NCBI RefSeq assembly: GCF_030252425.1
Contig: NZ_CP126994.1
Coordinates: forward strand, 3,033,001 to 3,097,000
DNA length: 64,000 nucleotides
Direction: 5' to 3'
DNA from: Acidisoma sp. PAMC 29798
Lineage (GTDB): Bacteria; Pseudomonadota; Alphaproteobacteria; Acetobacterales; Acetobacteraceae
The translations under genes and the position numbers were made by a program. The notes below the pieces were generated by a model. That model saw nothing but the letters and a program-made list of their open reading frames with translations. It made no database searches and was not told the origin of the DNA. Shown piece after piece: positions 1 to 8,430 of the stretch (within the stretch, counting starts at the first letter, position 1; every line of letters begins with the position of its first letter).

Positions 1-513
1 GAGGCTGATCAGCGGCTCATCCAGCAACAAAAGGCGCGGCTGGCCGAGCAAGGCCTGAGCGATCAGCAGCCGCTGCCGCTGCCCGCCCGAAAGCTCCGAC
101 AGTGGCTGCCGCGCGAGATCGGTTGCCCCAACCAGGGCGAGGACGCGTGCGACGTCCTGCCGGCCGGCACTGTCCAGAATGGGCAGGCCCCAGCGATGGC
201 CACCCACCGCGCTCGCCACGAAATCCGCGCCGCTGAGGCGGCCGACGACGGCGGAAACGCGGCTCTGCGGCATATAGCCGACTGCGGGGTTGCCCCGCCG
301 GACCGGCGCGCCGAGCACCGTGATGGTGCCGGCACGCGGGCGGGCGAGACCGAGGATCGACCGCATTAGCGTGGTCTTGCCAGCGCCGTTGGGGCCAAGA
401 ACCCCAACGAATTCCGAAGCCTCAATGCGGAGCGTGACATCCGAAAGGACGACACGACTGCCGAAGGCGAGCGTCGTGCCGTTCAAAACGATGGCGGGTG
501 AGGCAGGGCTCAA
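1..513 (-). CDS. znuC: Metal (Zn/Mn) ABC transporter ATP-binding protein, ZnuC-like, 3' end beyond window
   Basis: Cytoplasmic ATPase that would energise metal uptake with the binding protein encoded just upstream. Reading the minus strand gives a Walker A (GPNGAGKTT), an ABC signature (LSGGQRQR) and a Walker B (LLLLDEP); the frame then runs off the window at base 1, so the C-terminal part and any permease gene lie outside. No ATG is available near the N-terminus. The best start is TTG at 511-513, which overlaps the stop of the binding-protein gene (CCTTGA), a typical translational coupling arrangement. Family assignment rests on the motifs and on the adjacent ZnuA/TroA-type protein; the substrate could be zinc or manganese. 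Confidence 0.88.
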   Translation of the reverse strand, partial: MSPASPAIVLNGTTLAFGSRVVLSDVTLRIEASEFVGVLGPNGAGKTTLMRSILGLARPRAGTITVLGAPVRRGNPAVGYMPQSRVSAVVGRLSGADFVASAVGGHRWGLPILDSAGRQDVARVLALVGATDLARQPLSELSGGQRQRLLIAQALLGQPRLLLLDEPLISL

Positions 514-1397
514 GGCGTCGCCTTCATAGGTTGCGCCAGGGCTGCGCCCAGCTTGTCCAGTGTGGAGCTCTGCCAGGTCTGGAAGGTGAGGCTCGGCGGT
601 TCGGTTTCGGCCACGCCGATCACCGGCACCCCGGCCTTGCGGGCGATGCCCATAAGGCGATCGGCCGCAGAATCGGAGGCCTGACTGTTATAGATAAACA
701 GGCGCACATGGTGACCGGTCAGATCCTCTTCATAAGCGGCCGTATCGGCGGCACTCGGTTCCGTATCGTTCATCACGGCCCACTGGAAGCGTTCATTGCG
801 CATCGTGAGGCCGACAGCCGTCGCCATATAGCCGAAAACCGGCTCCGTCGCCGTCACCGGCTCACCAGCATATAGCTTGCGGAGGGCCGCGATCTTGTCA
901 TGGATTGGCGTCAACGAGTCGAGAAAGACGCCAAGACGCTGCTCATAGCCGGCGCGGCCTGCGGGGTCGGTCGCGATCAGGGCGTTCGTAATGGCACGGG
1001 CCACGGCCGGCATGGTCTGCGGGTCCCACCAAAGATGCGGATTGGCGCCGACCGCGCGATGCGTGAGCACGGATGCGGTGATGACGTGGCGGGTATGGCC
1101 ACCGGCCGCGCCGAGCAGCTTCTCCATCCAGGGGTCGTAATCCGCGCCATTCTCGATGACGATGTCGGCCCGCGCGATGGCCCGCGCCGTGGCGGGATCG
1201 GCCTCAAACAAATGCGGGTCGGTATCGGGGTTCGACAGGATCGAGGTGACCTGCGCGCTGGGGCCCGCGATCTGGCCCGCGACATCGCCGTAGAAATTCT
1301 CCCCCGCCACGATGGAGACGCCCGCCAGGGCAGGCGTCCCGCCGGCAAGTGCCAGCCCCACAGCCATACCCGCAATCCGCAATTTCATCTCCAACAT
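510..1397 (-). CDS. znuA: Periplasmic zinc/manganese-binding protein of an ABC transporter (ZnuA/TroA family)
   Basis: About 295 residues with an N-terminal signal peptide (hydrophobic stretch ending near ALAG). Family motifs include DPHLFEAD and NPHLWWDPQ, each supplying a histidine ligand. The third ligand region reads TEPVFGYMA, so a glutamate sits where zinc-specific relatives usually carry histidine; manganese-type relatives carry glutamate there. No histidine-rich loop is present. It overlaps the ATPase gene and is transcribed away from a Fur-family regulator, with a Zur-box-like palindrome 13 bases upstream of its ATG. The role, delivering metal to the membrane permease, is inferred from the family. 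Metal choice is uncertain. Confidence 0.9.
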   Translation of the reverse strand: MLEMKLRIAGMAVGLALAGGTPALAGVSIVAGENFYGDVAGQIAGPSAQVTSILSNPDTDPHLFEADPATARAIARADIVIENGADYDPWMEKLLGAAGGHTRHVITASVLTHRAVGANPHLWWDPQTMPAVARAITNALIATDPAGRAGYEQRLGVFLDSLTPIHDKIAALRKLYAGEPVTATEPVFGYMATAVGLTMRNERFQWAVMNDTEPSAADTAAYEEDLTGHHVRLFIYNSQASDSAADRLMGIARKAGVPVIGVAETEPPSLTFQTWQSSTLDKLGAALAQPMKATP

Positions 1398-1410
1398 CTG
1401 CGCCTCATAA

Positions 1411-1425
1411 TGTTATGATATAACA
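1411..1425. promoter_or_regulatory. Zur-box-like operator upstream of znuA
   Basis: TGTTATGATATAACA is a 7-1-7 palindrome with six of seven pairs matching. It resembles the known proteobacterial Zur consensus (TGTTATANTATAACA). It lies 13 bases upstream of the znuA start, where a bound repressor would block the promoter. Confidence 0.8.
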
Positions 1426-1469
1426 TACAGAACAACGCGGTTCTGACGGAGGTTGACGGGCTATGCAAG

Positions 1470-1484
1470 CGTTATCTTATAACA
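1470..1484. promoter_or_regulatory. Second Zur-box-like operator, upstream of the regulator gene
   Basis: CGTTATCTTATAACA is a second, slightly weaker copy of the same palindrome, with its centre 59 bases from the first. It sits immediately upstream of the ATG at 1490, so the regulator gene probably represses itself. Confidence 0.65.
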
Positions 1485-1489
1485 GTGCC

Positions 1490-1993
1490 ATGACCGAATC
1501 TGCCTTTACGCCTCAGACGGAACGCCTGTTGGATCAGGCCGAGGCGCTGTGCGCCCGCCGTGCGTCAAGGCTGACGGAGCAAAGGCGGTTGGTGCTCGGC
1601 CTCATTCTCGATAGCCCGCGCCCCACTGGTGCCTACGACCTGCTCGACCGGCTGCGCCAGGATGGCCGCACCGCCGCCCCCCCCACGGTCTACCGCGCGC
1701 TCGATTTTCTGACGGCGCAGGGTCTGGTCCATAAGATCGAGCGGCTATCCGCTTTCGTCGGCTGTTCCCATGCCCTCGATCATGCGGACCACGCCGATCA
1801 CGGCCTGCATGCCGTCCAGTTCCTCATCTGCGCGCGCTGCCGGCGGACCATCGAGCTGACCGATCCGGCCATCGGCCGGGCTCTGGCTGCCGCCGCCACC
1901 TCCGCCGGCTTCGCCCTGACGGCGGCGACGATCGAGGCCGAGGGGATCTGCGCGGAATGCGCGGCAGATGGGGCCGCAATGGCACCGCTCTGA
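1490..1993 (+). CDS. zur: Fur-family metal-responsive repressor, Zur-like
   Basis: A 167-residue Fur-family protein with an N-terminal winged helix (RLTEQRRLVLGLIL, PTVYRALDFL) and a C-terminal metal and dimerisation domain. Two CxxC pairs (CARC, CAEC) are the structural zinc site, and a histidine/aspartate-rich segment (DHADHADHGLH) is a likely sensing site. An in-frame ATG exists at 1463, but the stretch between holds a Zur-like palindrome, so ATG 1490 (MTESAF) is preferred. It is divergent from the znuA-znuC operon, which supports a zinc-uptake repressor. A manganese (Mur) role is less likely because the operators match the Zur consensus. Confidence 0.87.
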   Translation: MTESAFTPQTERLLDQAEALCARRASRLTEQRRLVLGLILDSPRPTGAYDLLDRLRQDGRTAAPPTVYRALDFLTAQGLVHKIERLSAFVGCSHALDHADHADHGLHAVQFLICARCRRTIELTDPAIGRALAAAATSAGFALTAATIEAEGICAECAADGAAMAPL

Positions 1994-2030
1994 TTCGCAT
2001 TCGGCCTCGAATTCGGCCATACCGCGAGCC

Positions 2031-4841
2031 ATGAACGATACCGTTACCCCGACCCCGGCCCACGACTATCGCGATACCGTCTTCCTGCCGCGCACGCCCT
2101 TTCCGATGAAGGGCGACCTGCCTAAGCGGGAGCCGGCGATGCTGGCGCAATGGGAGAGTGGCGACCTTTGGGGCCGTGTGCGGGCCAGCTCCGCCGGGCG
2201 CACGCCCTTCGTGCTGCATGACGGTCCGCCTTATGCCAACGGCAACCTCCATCTCGGCCATGCGCTCAACAAGGTGCTGAAGGACGCGATCAACCGCGCC
2301 CATCAGATGGCCGGTTTCGATGCACTGTTCATCCCAGGCTGGGACTGTCACGGCCTGCCAATCGAGTGGAAGATCGAGGAGCAGTATCGCAAGTCCGGGC
2401 GTAACAAGGATGAGGTGCCGGTTCTCCAGTTCCGCGCCGAATGCCGCGCCTATGCCGAGAAATGGCTGGCCGTGCAGCGGGACGAGTTCATCCGCCTCGG
2501 CATCATGGGCGACTGGGCCAATCGCTACGCGACGATGGACTTCACCTCCGAATCCGCCATCGCCGCCGAGATCGGCCGCTTCCTGATGAACGGCGCGCTG
2601 TATCGCGGGCTGCGGCCGGTGATGTGGAGCACGGTCGAAAAGACCGCCCTCGCCGAAGCCGAGGTCGAGTATCACGACCATAAGAGCACCACGATCTGGG
2701 TGCGCTTCCCGGTCGTATCCGGCGGCCCCGACGCCATCGCCGGCGCCTCCATCGTCATCTGGACGACGACGGCCTGGACCATGCCGGCCAACCGCGCCAT
2801 CGCCTATGGCCCCGAGATCGACTACCTGCTGCTGACGGTGGATGCCGTGGCCGAGGGCTCGCGCGCCAGCATCGGCGAGCGGGTCATGGTCGCCGAAGCG
2901 CTGCTAGCGCCCTTCCTGACCGAGACGGGCGTCACCGCCCATAGCGTGCTCGCCCGGATCAAGGGCGCCGATCTGGCGGGCGCCATCACCGCCCATCCGC
3001 TGCACGGCCAGGGCTATGATCACGACGTGCCGCTGCTGCCGGCCGAGTATGTGACGACAGAGGCCGGCACCGGTTTCGTCCATACCGCCCCCAGCCACGG
3101 CGAGGACGATTTCATTCTCGGGCGCGCCCATGGGTTGGAAGTGCCCGACACCGTCGGCGATGACGGCACTTACAACGCCTGGGTGCCGCTCTTCGCCGGC
3201 GTGCATGTCTTCAAGGCCGCCGAACCTGTCTGCGCAGCGCTCGACGCCGCTGGCGGGCTGATGCATCGCGGCACGCTGGTGCATTCCTATCCGCATTCCT
3301 GGCGGTCCAAGGCGCCCCTGATCTTCCGCGCGACGCCGCAATGGTTCATCCGCATGGACGGGCCCGAAGACATTCGCGGCCGCGCGCTGCAAGCCATCGC
3401 GGAGACGCGCTTCATCCCCGAGGCCGGCCGCAACCGTATCGGCAGCATGGTCGCGGCACGGCCGGACTGGTGCGTCAGCCGCCAGCGCGCCTGGGGCGTG
3501 CCGATCCCCATCTTTGTCGATCGCCGCACGGGCGAGCCCCTGCGGGACCCGGCCGTGCTGGCCCGCGTGGTGAAGCTCTTCGCGGCCGAAGGCGCGGACG
3601 CCTGGTACGCGCGCCCCGCCAGCGACTTCCTCGGCAATGACTACGACGCCGCGAATTACGAGCAGGTGCGTGACATCATCGACGTGTGGTTCGAGAGCGG
3701 CTCGACCCATGCCTTCGTCTTGGAGGCGCGCGGCCTGCCCTGGCCGGCTGATCTGTATCTTGAAGGCTCGGACCAGCATCGCGGCTGGTTCCATTCCTCC
3801 TTGCTGGAGGCCGTCGGCAGCCGTGGCCGCGCGCCCTTCAAGGCCGTGCTGACCCATGGCTTCCTGGTCGATGAGCAGGGCCGCAAGATGTCGAAGTCGC
3901 TCGGCAATGGGGTCGAGCCGCAGGACGTCATCGCCAAGTTCGGTGCGGACATCCTGCGCCTCTGGGTGATGTCGTCCGACGCGCGGGACGATTTGCGCAT
4001 CGGGCCGGAGATCCTCAAGCAGCAGGGCGAGCTGTATCGTCGGCTGCGCAATACGCTGCGCTGGCTCCTCGGCAGCCTGGAAGGCTTCGACGAGACCGAA
4101 GCCCTACCGGCCAAGGACCTGCCGGAGCTGGAGCGCTGGGTGCTGCATCGCCTATCCGAGCTGGACGGTCTGGTGCGCGGCGCGGTGGAAAGCCATGAAT
4201 GGACGGCGGTCTATCCCGCCATCCACAATTTCTGCGCGACCGACCTCTCCGCCTTTTATTTCGACGTGCGCAAGGATTCGCTCTACTGCGACCGCGCCGA
4301 CAGCCTGCGCCGCCGCGCGGCGCGGACGGTGCTGGATCATCTGCATCGCTGCCTGACGGCCTGGCTCGCGCCGGTGCTCATCTTCACGGCCGAGGAAGCC
4401 TGGCAAACGCGGTTCGGCGATGCGACCAGCATTCATGAGCAGCAGTTCCCGACGATCCCCGCCGCATGGCGGAACGAGGCCCTGGCCACGAAATGGGCGA
4501 AGGTGCGCGATGTGCGGCGCCTGGGCACCACCAAGCTCGAAGCCATGCGCCAGGGCGGCCAGATCGGCTCCTCGCTGCAAGCCGAGGTGACGCTAGCCTT
4601 CCCCGCGGGTGAGGATCGACTGCTTTCCGCCGCCGACTGGGCTGACAACTTGATCGTATCGACCGTTCATTTCGGCACGGCCGATGGCGCGGTCACGGCA
4701 GAGGCGACCGTTGCGGGCGGCGAGAAATGCGCGCGCTGCTGGCGCGTGCTGCCAGAAGTGCATGCCGAGACGAAGCTCTGCTTGCGCTGCACCGATGCGG
4801 TCGAGACCATTCTCGTCACCCGCGCCGAGGCAACGCCCTGA
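2031..4841 (+). CDS. ileS: Isoleucine--tRNA ligase
   Basis: A 936-residue class I aminoacyl-tRNA synthetase that charges tRNA-Ile in the cytoplasm. The HIGH-type motif reads HLGH about residue 75, the KMSKS motif is near residue 620, and the catalytic domain is split by the editing insertion (WTTTAWTMPANRAI, HTAPSHGEDDF). The C-terminus has a zinc finger made of two CxxC pairs (CARC and CLRC). ATG 2031 (MNDTV) is chosen over an in-frame start 21 codons upstream because the synthetase homology begins after it. The stop overlaps the start of lspA (TGATG), so the two are translationally coupled. Confidence 0.98.
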   Translation: MNDTVTPTPAHDYRDTVFLPRTPFPMKGDLPKREPAMLAQWESGDLWGRVRASSAGRTPFVLHDGPPYANGNLHLGHALNKVLKDAINRAHQMAGFDALFIPGWDCHGLPIEWKIEEQYRKSGRNKDEVPVLQFRAECRAYAEKWLAVQRDEFIRLGIMGDWANRYATMDFTSESAIAAEIGRFLMNGALYRGLRPVMWSTVEKTALAEAEVEYHDHKSTTIWVRFPVVSGGPDAIAGASIVIWTTTAWTMPANRAIAYGPEIDYLLLTVDAVAEGSRASIGERVMVAEALLAPFLTETGVTAHSVLARIKGADLAGAITAHPLHGQGYDHDVPLLPAEYVTTEAGTGFVHTAPSHGEDDFILGRAHGLEVPDTVGDDGTYNAWVPLFAGVHVFKAAEPVCAALDAAGGLMHRGTLVHSYPHSWRSKAPLIFRATPQWFIRMDGPEDIRGRALQAIAETRFIPEAGRNRIGSMVAARPDWCVSRQRAWGVPIPIFVDRRTGEPLRDPAVLARVVKLFAAEGADAWYARPASDFLGNDYDAANYEQVRDIIDVWFESGSTHAFVLEARGLPWPADLYLEGSDQHRGWFHSSLLEAVGSRGRAPFKAVLTHGFLVDEQGRKMSKSLGNGVEPQDVIAKFGADILRLWVMSSDARDDLRIGPEILKQQGELYRRLRNTLRWLLGSLEGFDETEALPAKDLPELERWVLHRLSELDGLVRGAVESHEWTAVYPAIHNFCATDLSAFYFDVRKDSLYCDRADSLRRRAARTVLDHLHRCLTAWLAPVLIFTAEEAWQTRFGDATSIHEQQFPTIPAAWRNEALATKWAKVRDVRRLGTTKLEAMRQGGQIGSSLQAEVTLAFPAGEDRLLSAADWADNLIVSTVHFGTADGAVTAEATVAGGEKCARCWRVLPEVHAETKLCLRCTDAVETILVTRAEATP

Positions 4842-5353
4842 TGGCTGGGCGCCGACCGATCGCTCTCGCCGGCCTGCTGACAGCGATCGTCATTCTCGCC
4901 GCCGATCAGGCGAGCAAATACTGGGTTCTGCATGGCCTGGATTTGCAGACGGTCGGGCAGATCGTGCTGCTGCCCGTGCTGAACTTCACCATGGTCTGGA
5001 ACCGGGGTGTGACCTTCGGGCTGTTGACCGGTGACGGCAACCTCGCGCATCTCGCCCTCGCGGCCTTTGCCCTCGCCGTGGTCGTGGTCCTGGGTGTCTG
5101 GCTGTGGCGCAGCACGCGGATGGCGATTGCCATCCCGGTGGGCGCCATAGCGGGCGGCGCGCTTGGCAATGTCATCGACCGGCTGCGCTTCGGCGCCGTG
5201 GTCGATTTCATCCAAGCCCATGCCTTCGGCTATTCGTGGTATGTCTTCAATGTCGCGGACGCCGCCATCGTGTGCGGCGTCGCGGCGCTTGTCATCGATA
5301 ACCTGTTGCCTGGGCGCGCCGAACCGGCGGCCCATGCCAAGAATCGCGGCTGA
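4841..5353 (+). CDS. lspA: Lipoprotein signal peptidase (signal peptidase II)
   Basis: A 170-residue inner-membrane aspartyl protease with four transmembrane helices that removes signal peptides from prolipoproteins. The two catalytic aspartate motifs are visible: GNVIDR and FNVADA. The conserved NRGVTFGLL segment is also present. Its ATG overlaps the ileS stop by one base, the classic ileS-lspA pairing. It is followed seven bases later by a lipoprotein gene that would be one of its substrates. Confidence 0.97.
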   Translation: MAGRRPIALAGLLTAIVILAADQASKYWVLHGLDLQTVGQIVLLPVLNFTMVWNRGVTFGLLTGDGNLAHLALAAFALAVVVVLGVWLWRSTRMAIAIPVGAIAGGALGNVIDRLRFGAVVDFIQAHAFGYSWYVFNVADAAIVCGVAALVIDNLLPGRAEPAAHAKNRG

Positions 5354-5360
5354 GGGAATA

Positions 5361-5939
5361 ATGTCGAGGATGATGACGATGCGGCGGATAGCCCTTCTCC
5401 TGGCGCCGCTGGTGCTGGCCGGATGCACCGATGGCGTTATGCAGACCATCGGTCTGCAACGTGACCCACCGGACGAGTTCAAGGTCACGACCCAGCCTGT
5501 GCTGGCGATGCCGCCCGACCTGAATGCCGCCGCCACGGATCTTCCGGCGCCGACACCAGGCGCCGCACGGCCGCAGGATGTCGCGGTCAAGCAGCAGGCT
5601 GAGGATGCGATGCTCGGCGGCGCGGCCCTGTCTGGTGGCGTCCCATCGACGACGGGCGACGCGGCGCTGGTGCAGCAGGCCGGCCCCTCGGCGCCTGCGG
5701 ATATCCGGGCGGAGATCGACGCCCAGGCTCAAAGAGACATCAAGAGCCACACCTTGGCGAGCCGACTGAACCCGTTCAGCGCAGGTCCGGCCAAACCCGC
5801 CTTGGTCGATCCCGCAGCCGAACGGCAGCGCTTGCAGAAGAATGCGGCTTTGGGCGTGAGCCCCGCCGTGGGTAGCACGCCGCTGGTGAAACCGAAGCCA
5901 AACGGCCCGCTCGGCAATCTGATCGACAGCATATTCTAG
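5361..5939 (+). CDS. DUF3035 family lipoprotein (BamF-like)
   Basis: A 192-residue predicted outer-membrane lipoprotein. The N-terminus has a hydrophobic segment ending in the lipobox LAGC, and the following RDPPDEFKV ... PVLAMPPDL block is the hallmark of DUF3035, a family that in Caulobacter includes the BAM-complex accessory protein BamF. The rest is rich in alanine, proline and glutamine with no catalytic motif. The start is ATG 5361 (MSRMMTMRRI), eight bases after lspA; a second ATG a few codons in is possible. Co-location with ileS-lspA is common in alphaproteobacteria. A role in outer-membrane assembly is inferred from the family only. Confidence 0.85.
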   Translation: MSRMMTMRRIALLLAPLVLAGCTDGVMQTIGLQRDPPDEFKVTTQPVLAMPPDLNAAATDLPAPTPGAARPQDVAVKQQAEDAMLGGAALSGGVPSTTGDAALVQQAGPSAPADIRAEIDAQAQRDIKSHTLASRLNPFSAGPAKPALVDPAAERQRLQKNAALGVSPAVGSTPLVKPKPNGPLGNLIDSIF

Positions 5940-5942
5940 AGC

Positions 5943-5972
5943 GCGGTGCGACGACGCGCACCGCAGCCCCCT
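5943..5972 (+). terminator. Hairpin after the ileS-lspA-DUF3035 operon
   Basis: GCGGTGCG (5943-5950) pairs perfectly with CGCACCGC (5957-5964) across a six-base loop, four bases after the stop codon. The downstream run is C/T rich rather than a pure T tract, so this is a plausible but not textbook intrinsic terminator. Confidence 0.5.
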
Positions 5973-5998
5973 TCTCTGTCTCACCCGATAGGATTTCC

Positions 5999-6766
5999 AT
6001 GAGCGGACGGTACGCAACCTATCCGAGCCTCGCCGGTAAACGCGTGCTCGTCACTGGCGGCGCTTCCGGCATTGGCGCCGGCATCGTCGAGCATTTCGTC
6101 GCCCAAGGCAGCCACGTCGGCTTCCTCGATGTTGATGAGGCTTCGGCGCAGACCCTGCTCGCCCGCCAACCCGAAGGCGCCGTGGCCTATTTCGGCAATG
6201 TCGATCTGCGCGACATTCCGGCCGTGCGGCTGGCGATCCAGACCTTGCGTGAGCAACTCGGCGGTGGCTTCGACATATTGGTGAACAACGCTGCGCGCGA
6301 TGACCGCCATGCGATCGACGATGTGACGCCCGAATACTGGGACGATCGGATGGCAACCAATCTGCGCCACCAGTTCTTCTGCGCCCAGGCGGTGAAGCCT
6401 GACATGATCGCGGCGGGCGGCGGTTCGATCATCAACATGAGTTCGAACAGCTTCCTGCTCGCGCAGGGCGGCATGCCCGCCTATACCAGCGCGAAATCCG
6501 CGGTGATCGGCCTGACCCGCGGCCTTGCCCGCGACCTTGGCCCCTTCCATATTCGGGCCAATATCGTCTTTCCGGGTTGGATCATCACGCAGCGCCAGCT
6601 CGACCTGTGGATGACGCCCGAGGCCGATGCCAAACGCGCCCAGGGACAGTGCATTCCCGATCGTCTTCATGAGGAAGACGTCGCGCGCATGGTGCTGTGG
6701 CTGGCCGCCGACGACAGCCGTCTCGTGACGGCGCGCGAGTTCATCGTGGACGGAGGCTGGTACTAA
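5999..6766 (+). CDS. SDR-family oxidoreductase, sugar 1-dehydrogenase-like
   Basis: A 255-residue short-chain dehydrogenase. The NAD(P)-binding motif is TGGASGIG near residue 20, followed by NNAARDDRH, the catalytic serine region (NMSSNS) and the YTSAK catalytic tyrosine-lysine pair. The N-terminal YPSLAGKRV and the DDRH ... YWDDR ... NLRH pattern recall Caulobacter xylose dehydrogenase XylB as I remember it, so an aldose (pentose) dehydrogenase is the best guess. The next gene, 30 bases downstream and co-directional, is an aldo-keto reductase, which suggests joint carbohydrate oxidation or reduction. The substrate is not determinable from sequence alone. Confidence 0.85.
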   Translation: MSGRYATYPSLAGKRVLVTGGASGIGAGIVEHFVAQGSHVGFLDVDEASAQTLLARQPEGAVAYFGNVDLRDIPAVRLAIQTLREQLGGGFDILVNNAARDDRHAIDDVTPEYWDDRMATNLRHQFFCAQAVKPDMIAAGGGSIINMSSNSFLLAQGGMPAYTSAKSAVIGLTRGLARDLGPFHIRANIVFPGWIITQRQLDLWMTPEADAKRAQGQCIPDRLHEEDVARMVLWLAADDSRLVTAREFIVDGGWY

Positions 6767-6796
6767 CCGCCGCCCGCCTTTTGCAGGAGAGTTTCG

Positions 6797-7822
<1,026 letters not shown>

Positions 7823-7825
7823 GGC

Positions 7826-7898
7826 TGGCGGAATACGCTGCGCTTTTCCGCCCTACGGTACACCACCGTAGGGTGGATGAGCGAAGCGCTATCCACCA
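7826..7898. repeat. Dispersed palindromic repeat, copy 1
   Basis: A large imperfect inverted repeat with arms of about 33 bases and a short loop. Each arm is itself a hairpin, GGCGGA...TCCGCC on the left and GGTGGAT...ATCCACC on the right, joined by CCTACGG/CCGTAGG. The same core (GTAGGGTGGATGAGCGAAGC) recurs at 8347-8414 and 20720-20795, and in a variant form at 58744-58958. Confidence 0.85.
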
Positions 7899-7920
7899 AC
7901 TGTGCGTAGGAAGATCGAGG

Positions 7921-8337
7921 ATGATACAGGCTCTTCATCGCCTGACGATCCCGACCCGGGGCAAGGGGCTGGTGGAGTTCACCCGCCCCGTTCTCGTCTG
8001 GGTCGCGGAACAAGGCATCGGTGCCGGCCTGCTGACGATATGGTGCACCCATACCTCCGCTTCCCTCGCAGTGACGGAGAATGCGAGCCCCGAGGTTCTC
8101 GATGATATCCGCGACAGCTTCGAGCGACTGGTGCCGGAGACGCTGCCCTATGCCCATGCGCTGGAGGGAGGAGACGATATGCCGTCCCACATCCGCAGCA
8201 TTCTCACGGGGCCACAATTGACCATTCCGGTGCAGGACGCCCGGCCGGTGCTTGGCACCTGGCAGGGCCTGTTCCTGTTCGAGCACCGCACCCGCCCGCA
8301 TTGGCGCGAGGTGGTGCTCCATCTTATCGGCGAATAG
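7921..8337 (+). CDS. yjbQ: YjbQ family protein (UPF0047)
   Basis: A 138-residue small cytoplasmic protein of the YjbQ/UPF0047 family. The motifs are THTSASLAVTENASPEV, DMPSHIRSILTG, and LGTWQGLFLFEHRTRPHWR near the C-terminus. Some members have weak thiamine-phosphate synthase activity, but the physiological role is unsettled. ATG 7921 (MIQALHRL) is chosen because family homology begins there. The gene is bracketed by two copies of the dispersed palindrome, 22 bases before its start and 9 bases after its stop, in the same orientation. Confidence 0.92.
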   Translation: MIQALHRLTIPTRGKGLVEFTRPVLVWVAEQGIGAGLLTIWCTHTSASLAVTENASPEVLDDIRDSFERLVPETLPYAHALEGGDDMPSHIRSILTGPQLTIPVQDARPVLGTWQGLFLFEHRTRPHWREVVLHLIGE

Positions 8338-8346
8338 ACCTTCAAC

Positions 8347-8414
8347 GGCGGATACGCTGCGCTTTTCCCCCTACGTGCAAAATCGTAGGGTGGATGAGCG
8401 AAGCGCTATCCACC
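8347..8414. repeat. Dispersed palindromic repeat, copy 2
   Basis: Same element and orientation as copy 1: the left arm starts GGCGGATACGCTGCGC, the loop is TGCAAAA, and the right arm is GTAGGGTGGATGAGCGAAGC then GCTATCCACC. It sits between the convergent yjbQ and sthA genes, where its strong hairpins could end both transcripts. Confidence 0.85.
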
Positions 8415-8430
8415 CATAGCGCTGGAAAGC

